From Caballeronia temeraria (lineage in GTDB: Bacteria > Pseudomonadota > Gammaproteobacteria > Burkholderiales > Burkholderiaceae), in the NCBI RefSeq assembly GCF_001544795.2, contig NZ_FCOI02000008.1, positions 186,001-250,000 on the forward strand: a stretch of DNA of 64,000 nt. Reading direction: 5' to 3'. Shown here piece by piece: positions 33,216 through 41,518 of the stretch. Below the pieces are notes generated by a model that worked only from the letters and a program-made list of their open reading frames with translations, was not told where the DNA came from and ran no database searches. The position numbers and the translations under genes are program-made. Each line of letters opens with the position of its first letter. Positions within the stretch are counted from its first letter, which is position 1.

Positions 33216-34465
33216 ATCCGATCTTCCTCTCCTGGAGCATTGCGCTCGCCGCAACTGCCGGTGTCATTCTGCGTCCGTTTCGATGGCCGGAGGCGATTTG
33301 GGCCGTTGCTGGCGCTTTGGCGCTCGTCGCGCTCGGCCTTCTTCCCATGAGCCTGGCGTGGCAGGCGGTCGGCAAGGGCACAGACGTCTATCTGTTCCTC
33401 ATCGGGATGATGCTACTTTCGGAGCTGGGCCGGCGCGAGGGACTGTTCGACTGGATTGCGGTGCTCGCGGTCAATTACGCGAAAGGCTCGCCGCGCAAGC
33501 TCTTTCTGCTCGTGTATCTGGTGGGTGTCGTGGTGACGACGTTCCTGTCTAACGATGCCGCAGCGGTAGTGCTCACCCCGGCGGTGTTCGCTGCCGCGAA
33601 GAAAGCCGGGACGAAGCCGCTTCCCTTGCTCTACGTCTGCGCATTCATCGCGAATGCGGCGAGCTTTGTGCTGCCGATTTCGAATCCCGCCAACTTGGTT
33701 CTATATGCGAATCACACGCCGGCACTCGGGCTGTGGGTGGCGCGCTTTGCCTTGCCTTCGGTGCTGTCGATTGTCGCGACGTATTTCATGCTGCGCTGGA
33801 CTCAGCGCGCCGAGCTGAGCGGCACTTGCAAGCGCGATCTGGCGATCGAAAAGCTCAGCACGAACGGCAAGGTGACGCTCGCAGGAATCGGGGTGACCGC
33901 GACCGCTCTTCTTATCGTTTCGGCTTTCGACATGCAGCTCGGTTTGCCGACAGCCGTTCTGGGCATCCTTACCGCGTTGGTCGTGCTGATCAAGGAGCGT
34001 CAGTCGCCCGTCGAACTCGTCAAAGAGGTCTCGTGGAGCGCCTTGCCGCTCGTGGCGGGTCTGTTCGTGCTGGTCGAGATGCTCGACCATACCGGCGTCA
34101 TCAAGCAGCTTTCACAACTGCTCGCACTGGCCACTCAACAGAATCAGTCGATGACCGCAGCAATCTCCGGCTTGATCATCGCGCTGGGAAGCAATGCGAT
34201 CAACAACCTTCCAGCCGGCCTGATTGCGAGCGCGACCGCGATACAAGCACACAGCCCCGAGCGCGTGATCGATGCGTTATTGATCGGCGTGGATCTGGGA
34301 CCGAATCTTTCGATCACGGGCTCGCTGGCCACCATTCTCTGGCTCTCATCCATTCGTCGGGAAGGCGAGGACGTGAGCTTCATGCAGTTCTTCAAGATCG
34401 GCGTCGTTGTCATGGTGCCTGCGCTTGTTCTGGCATTAGGCACACGTCTTTTGATTGGGCATTGA
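33212..34465 (+). CDS. ArsB/NhaD-type membrane transporter
   Basis: 417 residues, starting in an ATGA overlap with the MFS gene. It is highly hydrophobic, and VVTTFLSNDAAAVVLTPAVF is the conserved half-helix signature of the ion transporter superfamily (ArsB, NhaD, citrate carriers), repeated in the second half around IALGSNAINNLPAGLI. It probably exports an oxyanion or exchanges an anion. No ArsR, ArsC or other arsenic gene is nearby, so arsenite is not assumed. Confidence 0.87.
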   Translation: MNPIFLSWSIALAATAGVILRPFRWPEAIWAVAGALALVALGLLPMSLAWQAVGKGTDVYLFLIGMMLLSELGRREGLFDWIAVLAVNYAKGSPRKLFLLVYLVGVVVTTFLSNDAAAVVLTPAVFAAAKKAGTKPLPLLYVCAFIANAASFVLPISNPANLVLYANHTPALGLWVARFALPSVLSIVATYFMLRWTQRAELSGTCKRDLAIEKLSTNGKVTLAGIGVTATALLIVSAFDMQLGLPTAVLGILTALVVLIKERQSPVELVKEVSWSALPLVAGLFVLVEMLDHTGVIKQLSQLLALATQQNQSMTAAISGLIIALGSNAINNLPAGLIASATAIQAHSPERVIDALLIGVDLGPNLSITGSLATILWLSSIRREGEDVSFMQFFKIGVVVMVPALVLALGTRLLIGH

Positions 34466-34489
34466 GCGAAACGAACGGAGACAATAACG

Positions 34490-34936
34490 ATGAGCAACGC
34501 CTGGATCTATCCCTTCATTATTTTTGGCGGCGTTCTGCAGGCAGCCGGCGCGCCGATCAACGGTGAACTCAAAGGCGCGCTTGTCAATCCGTGGCTCGCG
34601 TCGGGCGTGTCCTTTCTATTGGTGACGTCTCTCGCGATCGCGTTGTTCTGGATTCAACCCACTCCGCTGCCGACCATCGATGATCTTCGCAGTATGAAGT
34701 GGTGGGCGCCGCTCGGCGGGATCGTCGGCGCAGTCGCGGTTTTTGCGGGCCTGACGCTCGTGCAGAAGGTTGGCGTCGGCACGCTGAATGGATTGACCAT
34801 CTGCGCGAATCTCGTCGCGTCGGTCGCGATCGATCACTTCGGTTTGATCGGCGTAACGGAGCATCCGCTGGGTTGGCTTCGGGCGCTCGGCACACTGTTG
34901 ATGGTGGCCGGCGTCGCGCTCGTCATGCGATTCTGA
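34490..34936 (+). CDS. DMT superfamily small membrane protein (YdcZ/DUF606-like)
   Basis: 148 residues, about five membrane spans. The N-terminal IIFGGVLQAAGAPINGELKG and the later GVGTLNGLTICANLVASVAID segment match YdcZ-type half-size DMT proteins. GGAG-type spacing (ACGGAGACAATAACG) precedes the ATG. It lies 24 bases after the ArsB-like gene and ten before the CHASE3 gene. It probably dimerises as a small-solute transporter; the substrate is unknown. Confidence 0.82.
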   Translation: MSNAWIYPFIIFGGVLQAAGAPINGELKGALVNPWLASGVSFLLVTSLAIALFWIQPTPLPTIDDLRSMKWWAPLGGIVGAVAVFAGLTLVQKVGVGTLNGLTICANLVASVAIDHFGLIGVTEHPLGWLRALGTLLMVAGVALVMRF

Positions 34937-34946
34937 GCATCGGATC

Positions 34947-35591
34947 ATGATCCCGCGACGCACCGTGAAGGGCCATGTCCGCTCATTCGACTGGCGCGTC
35001 GTTCCGCTTGTGGGCCTGGTGATCATCGCTGCGGCGACGTCCTTTGCTTATCACCGACTTCTTCTTGCGCAGCGTGATTGGGTCGAGCACACCTATCAGG
35101 TGATGTCGGCATTGGAGTCAACATTGCAGCTCATGACTGACGCCGAGACGGGTCAACGTGGCTACATTCTCACAGGCAACAAGACTTATCTCACGCCTTA
35201 TTCGCAAGCCGTGCGTGACGTACAGGCCTTTCCTTCACGACTTCGTACGCTTGTTCATGACAGCCCGACTCAGCTAGTTCGCGTTGATGCACTAGACAGA
35301 GCTTTAGCGGAGAAGTTAAGCGAGCTCTCGAGGACTTTGGTGGTCTACGACGAAGAGGGCTCCGCTCAGGCACGAGAAATGGTGCTGAGCAATCTCGGGC
35401 AGGAGCACATGGATCGGATTCGGTTGCTCATCGCGCAGATGCGCCAGGCCGAGAATGAACTGTTGATCGAGCGCTCTGGGCAAGCGGCGCAAACGGAAAA
35501 AAGGATGCTGTCGGTAACGATTGCGCTTGCGGTACTTTCGATCGGCACTCGAGTCGCGCTGTATCTTTTGATGAGTCGGCGCATGCGTTAA
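34947..35591 (+). CDS. CHASE3-domain membrane protein without output domain
   Basis: 214 residues. One span (about 17-37, VVPLVGLVIIAAATSFAYH) leads to a periplasmic CHASE3 helical domain with TDAETGQRGYILTG, its diagnostic motif, and then a second span near 188-208. The protein stops a few residues later (SRRMR), where sensor kinases and diguanylate cyclases normally continue with HAMP, PAS or kinase domains. It may be a stand-alone sensor or a kinase truncated by a stop. It is the last gene of the putative sigma-54 operon. Confidence 0.8.
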   Translation: MIPRRTVKGHVRSFDWRVVPLVGLVIIAAATSFAYHRLLLAQRDWVEHTYQVMSALESTLQLMTDAETGQRGYILTGNKTYLTPYSQAVRDVQAFPSRLRTLVHDSPTQLVRVDALDRALAEKLSELSRTLVVYDEEGSAQAREMVLSNLGQEHMDRIRLLIAQMRQAENELLIERSGQAAQTEKRMLSVTIALAVLSIGTRVALYLLMSRRMR

Positions 35592-35622
35592 TCGTCGAGC
35601 GCGCGAGCTGGCTCGATCGTCC

Positions 35623-36543
35623 TCACCGGGAGGCGGCACCCGAACGCTGGCCGCCGTCAAGAGAATCGATGAACCGGGACACGTCGTCGAGCACCGGCGC
35701 CACCGTGATTAAGCCGGACAAAGAGCGCACGGGCCGTCCGAAGCTTCCCACGATCATTGCGTGGTTGATGCCGGCATAGCTTTTCAGTTCGAAACGATCA
35801 CCGAAAGCTTCGAGGCGTGCCGCAAACCGGGTCGTATTGCCGGGATCGACCGTGTGATCGTCCATACCAACGCCAAGAAATATCGGGGGCTCCGCGCCAT
35901 CGACATGGTTGATCGGCTGACTGTCTTTCCTGGTCCCCATCGGAAAAATCTGTTCCAGTGTTGGATCTTGCAGCGGCAGAAAATCGTAGGGGCCAGCTAA
36001 ACCCACGACACCCGCCAGCGCACCGGCATCAACACCGTGTTGCGCAAGATAGCGGCGATCCGTCGCGAGAAGCATTGCGATATGTGCACCGGCGGAATGC
36101 CCCATCAAAAAGATCCGCTGCGGGTCCGCGTGGAAGTCGATCGCGTGCGCCTGCGCCCAGGCGACGGCCGCAGCGGCATCATCCATGAAACCGGGAAAGA
36201 TGGTTTGGGGATAGCGCCGATAGTCCGGAATAACGGTTACATATCCGCGCGCCGCCAATGCCTCACCGACGAACAGGTAGTCTTTGCGATCGCCGGTCTG
36301 CCAGCTTCCGCCATAAAAGAAGACGATGAGCGGGCTCGGCGCGCCGGACGACTGCGGTCTTCTCGGGCTGTAGACATCCAAACTATGCCGATCGCCTGCT
36401 TCGTAGGGAATATTGACTCGAAGTTCATAGGTGCTGTGCGGGGTCAAAGCGTTCACAAGACCTGCCGGGCTGCATGCTGAGAGCATCGCGATGAACGGCG
36501 CCACGAGGACACGAAGGGAGGGAATCATTCTAAGAGCCGTCAT
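35623..36543 (-). CDS. Alpha/beta hydrolase (esterase/BD-FAE-like) lipoprotein
   Basis: 306 residues (or 301 from ATG 36528). A lipoprotein signal sequence ends in MLSAC (lipidated Cys near 24). FFYGGSWQTGD is the oxyanion-hole motif of hormone-sensitive-lipase-like esterases, and GHSAGAH carries the nucleophile Ser. GVGMDDHTVDP and GINHAMIV supply the acid and the His. It is likely an outer-membrane- or inner-membrane-anchored carboxylesterase facing the periplasm. It converges with the CHASE3 gene. Confidence 0.85.
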   Translation of the reverse strand: MTALRMIPSLRVLVAPFIAMLSACSPAGLVNALTPHSTYELRVNIPYEAGDRHSLDVYSPRRPQSSGAPSPLIVFFYGGSWQTGDRKDYLFVGEALAARGYVTVIPDYRRYPQTIFPGFMDDAAAAVAWAQAHAIDFHADPQRIFLMGHSAGAHIAMLLATDRRYLAQHGVDAGALAGVVGLAGPYDFLPLQDPTLEQIFPMGTRKDSQPINHVDGAEPPIFLGVGMDDHTVDPGNTTRFAARLEAFGDRFELKSYAGINHAMIVGSFGRPVRSLSGLITVAPVLDDVSRFIDSLDGGQRSGAASR

Positions 36544-36891
36544 TTTGGATGTGCGTGAGCAAGATGGATTCCGTGCGTTGGTTCATATACGAGGAATACC
36601 GTTCATCGGATGCGCTCAACGGGATTGGCCCTTCACTGATGACACGTCCATTGAACCGGTAGCCCGCGCCGCGAGATCCGGCTTCGGTTTATATCCGGTC
36701 GCCGCCGCGAGGTCTAAGGATAGGCAGGTACGAAACGTGGACGCGAAGGACGGTGACCTAAAAGGCGCGCCGTTCGCGGGCGAGTTCGCGCGACTTCATC
36801 GCGGCTACGACGCTCGCGGTCCTATCGTGCCGCCGGGGATGCGTCTCGCGGTGGACGCGGCGCAATCGAAAACGTTTGAGCTTTTGCGTAT
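36544..36891. other. Intergenic region without a supported gene
   Basis: The only long open frame here runs through the antisense of the esterase signal sequence, lacks a ribosome-binding site and has no recognisable domain. I see no promoter match good enough to list. The esterase promoter should lie near the left end. Confidence 0.5.
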
Positions 36892-36916
36892 GCGCCCGCT
36901 TTTTTGAAGCGGGCGC
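36892..36916 (-). terminator. Hairpin at the 3' end of the GATase-like gene
   Basis: GCGCCCGCTT and AAGCGGGCGC form a perfect 10-bp GC-rich stem around a 5-base loop, six bases after the stop codon of the minus-strand GATase-like gene. A strong U-tract is not present on that strand, so termination efficiency is uncertain. Confidence 0.6.
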
Positions 36917-36922
36917 TTACGC

Positions 36923-38095
36923 TTATGAACGGCGCGCCGCCGCTTCGAGAAACGCAATCAGCAACGGATGCGGCGCGCCATCACGCGACGACAGTTCGGG
37001 ATGCCCCTGCATGCCCGCAAAGAACGGATGCTTATCGGCCTCGATGGCCTCGGCGATCGAGCCGCTCTCGTCGTGCGCGCTGACGATCACGCCGAGCGTC
37101 GCGAGCGGCGCTTCGAGCGCCGGATTGAGTCTGTAGCGATGATTGCAGAGAACGCTCGGCTGCGCGTCGAGCATGGCCGCGATACGCGATCCCGGCACCG
37201 GGCTGATCGGCCGCAAGCCCACGCGATGCAACAACGCGCCATCGTCGCCAACATGAATCGGCTCGAAGCTGGCGACGCGCGCATCGGGCTGCGCGTCGGT
37301 CATGCCGATCTCATCGCTCTTTAACGCGAGCCGTGCGATGGCCGTCGCCATCGACTGCATGCCGAGACTGAAACCCGCGACCGGAATCGACGCCAGCCAG
37401 CCGAAACGCGCGGCCTCGATCTGTCCCGCCACGCGCGCCATGTCCGCGCCGCCCGGCAAAAGAATGCCGCGTGCATCGGCGAGTAACGTTTCTGCGTTGT
37501 CGCAGTCGATGTCCTGCGCCGCGATGAAGCGCACGTCGAGATCGAAGCCGAGCGCATCGGCGGCGTCACCGAGGGCGGCGAGCGTCGCGGGATATTGCTG
37601 ATGCTGGTCGCACTCACGACCGATCAGCGCAATCGTCACGGACGGTCCGCTCGCGCGCGATGCGGGTTCTTCCGTGGATCGCCATCTGCCATAGCGATCC
37701 CGATGCGCTTGCAAAACCACGCCCGAACCATCTTCGACGAGCTGTGCGCGATCGGCTTCATGAACGACGCGCAACATCTCCACGTCTTCGGCGCATTGCG
37801 TAGGAAACGCATCGAACGATTGCACGAGAAGCACAATATCGCGCGTGTGCGCCAGCGCAAAAATCTCATGGCATGGTTCGCCCGCATCGGGCAGGCCCGT
37901 GCGCGTGCGCCAGAGGAGACCGGTCGCGACTAACCGTCCATCCGCAGTGACGTGCTGATGCGCATCGGGAAACCGTTGTTCGTCGAAATGCACGCCTGCG
38001 CAGCGGAGTTCGGCATTCAAAGTCTGGGCGAACAGCGCGGGAAGGGCGCCGAATTGCGCTGGCTCGGGGGTAGCGTCTTCGATGAGATAGAGCAT
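36923..38095 (-). CDS. CTP synthase-like class I glutamine amidotransferase homologue with Cys-to-Ser change
   Basis: 390 residues from ATG 38095 (no clear ribosome-binding site; a GTG at 38131 is the alternative). Residues about 150-390 resemble the glutaminase half of CTP synthase: GILLPGGADM, then GFSLGMQSMA, NHRYRLNP and HPFFAGMQGHPELSSR. The nucleophilic Cys of G-x-C-L-G-M-Q is Ser243 here, while His365 and Glu367 of the triad are kept. The synthetase half is absent; residues 1-145 are a different domain I do not recognise. It therefore probably cannot hydrolyse glutamine normally, and may bind a ligand or have another hydrolase role. Confidence 0.78.
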   Translation of the reverse strand: MLYLIEDATPEPAQFGALPALFAQTLNAELRCAGVHFDEQRFPDAHQHVTADGRLVATGLLWRTRTGLPDAGEPCHEIFALAHTRDIVLLVQSFDAFPTQCAEDVEMLRVVHEADRAQLVEDGSGVVLQAHRDRYGRWRSTEEPASRASGPSVTIALIGRECDQHQQYPATLAALGDAADALGFDLDVRFIAAQDIDCDNAETLLADARGILLPGGADMARVAGQIEAARFGWLASIPVAGFSLGMQSMATAIARLALKSDEIGMTDAQPDARVASFEPIHVGDDGALLHRVGLRPISPVPGSRIAAMLDAQPSVLCNHRYRLNPALEAPLATLGVIVSAHDESGSIAEAIEADKHPFFAGMQGHPELSSRDGAPHPLLIAFLEAAARRS

Positions 38096-38291
38096 GGAAG
38101 GCCATCCGATAAAAAGAAAAACCCGCGACACCGGTGCTCAGGCGCTTCAGACCGCGGCGACAGCGGGTGTCAACGCCGCACAACCGGTCTCGCTGCGCGC
38201 ACGCGTCGCGCAGCGTGGGCATCGGAACAGCATACGCGATCCGCACAGGGTTCTCCACGCCGCACGCGCTGTCGTGCAGGCCCCCACGTCG

Positions 38292-39512
38292 TTACCAATC
38301 TATCCGGTGCTTCTCTTCGGTCTCTTGATGGCGTCGGTCGTCGTCGATGTGCAGGTATAAGCTCGTCGTCGTCAACGAAGCATGTCCGAGGGTATCGCGG
38401 ACCATGCGCAAGTCGACCTGTCGATCTGCCATGTGTGATCCCGCGCTGTGCCGGAGCCAGTGGGCCGACGCTTTTTCCAGCAGGTCGGCGCGTCCCGCTG
38501 ATACCTCGTCGCGCTCCCGAAGTCGAGCGGCGGCGCCCGCAAACACCTCTTTGACGATCGCATGCAGGGCGGCGCGCGTTAAGGGTGCGCACGTCTGCGT
38601 ACCACCGCTGGCCGCCGTCACGCCGATCGGCAGAACGAGCGGCGTATCCTCAATCGGCGAAGGTAGTGCGCTCAGCCCAAGGTGCTGTCGGTATCGCGAG
38701 AGTTCCGACATCAATTCCTGGGTGGCCGGCACCAGCCGTTCCTTGCCACCTTTGCCATGCACGGTGAGCCACCATCGCGTCTTGCCATCCGCATCGCGCC
38801 GGACGAAGAACTGCCCCATCGTGTTGGCGCCGACCTCCGCGATGCGCATTCCGCCCAGATAGAGCAGGGTGAAAAGCCATCGCACCCGGACCGCATGGGC
38901 CGTTGCGCGGTCCGTGTCCCGCGGCATCGCCGCAATGAAGTCCTTCACCTCCTGCCAGACGCCAGGCTCCAGATAACGGGTGATTCGTGGCGCGGCGTGT
39001 TTGGCGCGCCGTCGTGAAAGCGACAGCGGGTTGCCGGCGAGATACCCCGCCTGCACCAACCACGAAAACAGCGCATTCAAAATCACGATCGCCTGACGCT
39101 GGCTGGCCGGTGAGAGCGGACCATAGAACGGTCGCCAGCGCGCATCGCTGCGCGCGTGTTTGCGGCCCCCGCCTGCGACCCACGTGGCCGCCGGTTGCGG
39201 ATCGGCCAGAAACTGTTGGTAGCGCAGGCAGTCCTCGTGCGTGAGCGAGGAAAGGGGCTTGCCGACGATCACGACCGACCAGAGCAGAAGACGCTCGGCT
39301 TCCTTGCGGTAATTCTCGAAGGTGGTCTTGGTGTTCGTGAAGCGCGATAGCCACGCCCGGATCGCGTCAAGATCGGTGGTCGCGGCGATCTGCGCGCGAC
39401 CTGTAACGCCGCGATTTAGACCCCTGCTGCCATCGAGTCCAGACGGAATGACGAGCGTCTCTAGCGGCGCAGGCTGAAGCGCGAAGGAGGGCGGCGGCAG
39501 GGCGGGTTTCAA
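38292..39512 (-). CDS. Tyrosine recombinase/integrase
   Basis: 406 residues. An N-terminal SAM-like core-binding domain (about 45-170) is followed by the catalytic domain with GGMRIAEVG (Arg), KGGKERLVP (Lys), HWLRHSAGS (His-x-x-Arg), LGHASLTTTS (His) and the nucleophile Tyr in SLYLHID. All catalytic residues are present, so it should be active. It is divergent from the KfrA-like gene across 137 AT-rich bases. No flanking attachment-site repeats or phage genes were recognised. Such recombinases in Burkholderiaceae often sit with KfrA-like genes. Confidence 0.9.
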   Translation of the reverse strand: MKPALPPPSFALQPAPLETLVIPSGLDGSRGLNRGVTGRAQIAATTDLDAIRAWLSRFTNTKTTFENYRKEAERLLLWSVVIVGKPLSSLTHEDCLRYQQFLADPQPAATWVAGGGRKHARSDARWRPFYGPLSPASQRQAIVILNALFSWLVQAGYLAGNPLSLSRRRAKHAAPRITRYLEPGVWQEVKDFIAAMPRDTDRATAHAVRVRWLFTLLYLGGMRIAEVGANTMGQFFVRRDADGKTRWWLTVHGKGGKERLVPATQELMSELSRYRQHLGLSALPSPIEDTPLVLPIGVTAASGGTQTCAPLTRAALHAIVKEVFAGAAARLRERDEVSAGRADLLEKASAHWLRHSAGSHMADRQVDLRMVRDTLGHASLTTTSLYLHIDDDRRHQETEEKHRIDW

Positions 39513-39553
39513 AATGGAGCGATATGATGATTGGCTTTTACTGAAGCTTACTC

Positions 39554-39573
39554 GACATTATATTCATAATGTC
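39554..39573. promoter_or_regulatory. Inverted repeat between integrase and KfrA-like genes
   Basis: GACATTAT and ATAATGTC form perfect 8-bp arms around ATTC. The element lies midway between the divergent genes, in the most AT-rich part of this neighbourhood. It is a plausible operator for the KfrA-like protein, which in plasmids represses its own promoter. Confidence 0.5.
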
Positions 39574-39593
39574 AAATTTACGCCTTTCGTTAG

Positions 39594-39623
39594 TTGGATA
39601 AATACCGAATTACGTTGTATTAT
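39594..39623 (+). promoter_or_regulatory. Sigma-70-type promoter of the KfrA-like gene
   Basis: TTGGAT and TATTAT are separated by 18 bases, and the ATG lies 26 bases after the -10 element. The inverted repeat at 39554-39573 is just upstream. Confidence 0.4.
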
Positions 39624-39649
39624 TTGTTGTCTAGTTCAACCGACTCATC

Positions 39650-40666
39650 ATGTCCGACCTTCTCTCCGACGAAGCCCGCCTCGCAGCGGACATCGAGCGC
39701 CTCAAGGTCGAATTCCCCAAGACGCGCGAGCTCTATCGCGAGGTGTGCGCACTGCTGTTCTTCCGCTTCGGTGTCCCGCCCACGGCCAACCGCCTCTACA
39801 ACCTGGTCCGACGCGGCACCATGAGCACGCCGGCTTCCGTGTTGAGCGAATTCTGGGCGGAGTTGCGCGAGAAAAGCCGGGTACGCATCGAGCATCCGGA
39901 CTTACCGAAGGATCTGAGCGATGCCGCAGGCGAGTTGATCGGCGTTCTGTGGACGCGGGCGACGGCTTCGGCGCAGGCCGAACTGACGTCGCTACGCGAT
40001 GAAGTCGAAGCGCAGCGTGCTGAAGCCGAGCAGAAAGTCGTCGCCGCGCGGGAAGAACTCGGTCGGACTGAAACGGCGCTCGAGCAGCGCACCGCGGCAT
40101 TGCTAGCGGCGCAGGTCGAGATTCGTGAACTGGAGCGGCAACAGGCGGAAGAGGCCGCTACGCGCAAAGCGCTCGAAGCGGAGATCAAGCGTCTCGGCGA
40201 GGATGCGGTCGCGCGCGTGCGAGAACTGGAAAAAGTGCGCGACACCTTCTCGCGTGATCTGGAGAAGCTCAGAGAGACCGCCAACGGTGCCGAGGAGCGA
40301 CTACGCGCATCGGAAAAACGAGCGCTCCTGGAAATTGACCGGGAACGCAGCGCCACTGCGAAGGCTCAGAAGGAGTTGGCCGATGCGGCCAAACGGGCAG
40401 AAAAGCGAGAGGCCGAGCATCGTCGCACCGTCGACGCGTTGCAGGAGCAGCAGGGCGACGCTCGTCATCAGACCGGCGTGCTTCAAGGCAAGCTCGCCGC
40501 GCTCGAAGCGGCACATCAGTCGCTTCAGGAACAACTGAAGTCGATGCGCACAGCGGCGCGGCCGTCTACGCGACGCGCGCCTGTCGTCGAAGCGAGTCCC
40601 GCAGCCAGGCGAGTCGCCCGAAAGGCGGCGGCAGGCAAAACGGCGAGAGTGAAAGGTCGCCCGTAG
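39650..40666 (+). CDS. KfrA-like DNA-binding coiled-coil protein
   Basis: 338 residues. The first 110 residues match the KfrA N-terminal DNA-binding domain (FPKTRELYREVCALLFFRFG, then TANRLYNLVRRGTMSTP and FWAELREKSRVRIEHPDLP). Residues about 115-300 are a very long Ala/Glu/Arg-rich coiled coil, and the tail is basic and Lys/Arg/Ala rich, suggesting nonspecific DNA contact. KfrA proteins of IncP plasmids act as repressors and aid partitioning or nucleoid structure. This copy lies on a stretch with an integrase, an RHH and an HU gene. Confidence 0.87.
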   Translation: MSDLLSDEARLAADIERLKVEFPKTRELYREVCALLFFRFGVPPTANRLYNLVRRGTMSTPASVLSEFWAELREKSRVRIEHPDLPKDLSDAAGELIGVLWTRATASAQAELTSLRDEVEAQRAEAEQKVVAAREELGRTETALEQRTAALLAAQVEIRELERQQAEEAATRKALEAEIKRLGEDAVARVRELEKVRDTFSRDLEKLRETANGAEERLRASEKRALLEIDRERSATAKAQKELADAAKRAEKREAEHRRTVDALQEQQGDARHQTGVLQGKLAALEAAHQSLQEQLKSMRTAARPSTRRAPVVEASPAARRVARKAAAGKTARVKGRP

Positions 40667-40751
40667 ATAATGACCGGATGGCGCCAGCGAATGGCGCAGT
40701 CCACCGGCCGTTGGCGCGCCAGTCGCGACGACGGCCAAAGGGAGCGAACAG

Positions 40752-41027
40752 ATGAGAAGATCGGCAGAGAATAAATTGCGCGTCGTGGCGGTGCGCATCG
40801 ACCCCGTCATCGAACAGCGGTTGCGGGTGCTGGCAGAGGCAACGGGCCGGAAACAATCGTTCTTTTTGCAGCGAATGATCGAGGACGGCATCGATGCGAT
40901 GGAAGAAATCTGGCTGTCGCCGGACACCTTGGCGAAGGTTCGAAATGGCGAATTGCCCGAACTGCTCGCCGCACAGAGCACGACGTCGGATCTGTTCGAC
41001 CTCGATGCGACCGATGCAACCTCGTAG
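40752..41027 (+). CDS. Small ribbon-helix-helix (CopG/antitoxin-like) protein
   Basis: 91 residues with GGGAG before the ATG. KLRVVAVRIDPVIEQRLRVL, then GRKQSFFLQRMIEDGIDAMEE is a ribbon-helix-helix pattern (beta strand followed by two helices), with an acidic tail. It resembles antitoxins of the RelB/ParD type, but no toxin gene follows; the next gene encodes an HU protein 72 bases on. It may regulate this island or act as an accessory DNA-binding protein. Confidence 0.7.
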   Translation: MRRSAENKLRVVAVRIDPVIEQRLRVLAEATGRKQSFFLQRMIEDGIDAMEEIWLSPDTLAKVRNGELPELLAAQSTTSDLFDLDATDATS

Positions 41028-41099
41028 CAGCGACGGTCGCCTGTTTTCAAAACCGATCGCCAGGATGGCGTTCAATTTCACCAGAAGGGAAGGGATTCA

Positions 41100-41378
41100 A
41101 TGAACAAGCAGGAACTGATCGACGCAGTTGCATTGGAGTCGGGTACGAGCAAGAGCGCCGCTGAAGACGCGATCAATGCCGTCTTGAACACCATCTCGAA
41201 GGAAGTGGCGTCGGGCAACGCCGTTCAACTCGTCGGCTTCGGCACATTCGGACGGGGCGAGCGGGCAGCACGGACGGGACGCAACCCCGCAACGGGCGAA
41301 GCGATCGAGATTGCGGCCGCGAAAACGGTCAAATTCACGGCGGGCAAGGCATTCAAGGATGCCGTGAATCAAGGCTAA
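41100..41378 (+). CDS. HU-family DNA-binding protein
   Basis: 92 residues, a complete HU/IHF fold: [20 protein letters not shown] at the start, [22 protein letters not shown] with the arm tip Pro, and [15 protein letters not shown] at the end. AGAAGGGAAGGG is the ribosome-binding region. The main chromosomal HU gene normally sits elsewhere, so this is likely an additional copy tied to the KfrA-integrase module. It bends DNA and could assist recombination. Confidence 0.9.
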   Translation: MNKQELIDAVALESGTSKSAAEDAINAVLNTISKEVASGNAVQLVGFGTFGRGERAARTGRNPATGEAIEIAAAKTVKFTAGKAFKDAVNQG

Positions 41379-41518
41379 ACATCGCGAGAATCGAAAGCGC
41401 AAAAAGCGGCAGACGATCCTCTCGACGATAGTCGCATGATCGACGAAAGCGTCGCTGCTGCAACGACTTCATCCGCTGCGCGAACCCTCGTGGTCCGTGT
41501 TGGCCGAGCAGCCTGGAA

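Noticed and set aside
33212..34465. Arsenite efflux determinant
   Set aside because: The protein is ArsB/NhaD-like, but no arsR, arsC, arsH or similar gene is nearby, so arsenic is not claimed.
36431..36907. 158-residue plus-strand frame
   Set aside because: Begins antisense to the lipoprotein signal of the esterase, runs into a hairpin and has no identifiable domain or start signal.
40752..41378. Toxin-antitoxin pair (RHH plus next gene)
   Set aside because: The gene after the RHH protein is a clear HU protein, not a toxin, and no small toxin-like frame lies beside it.
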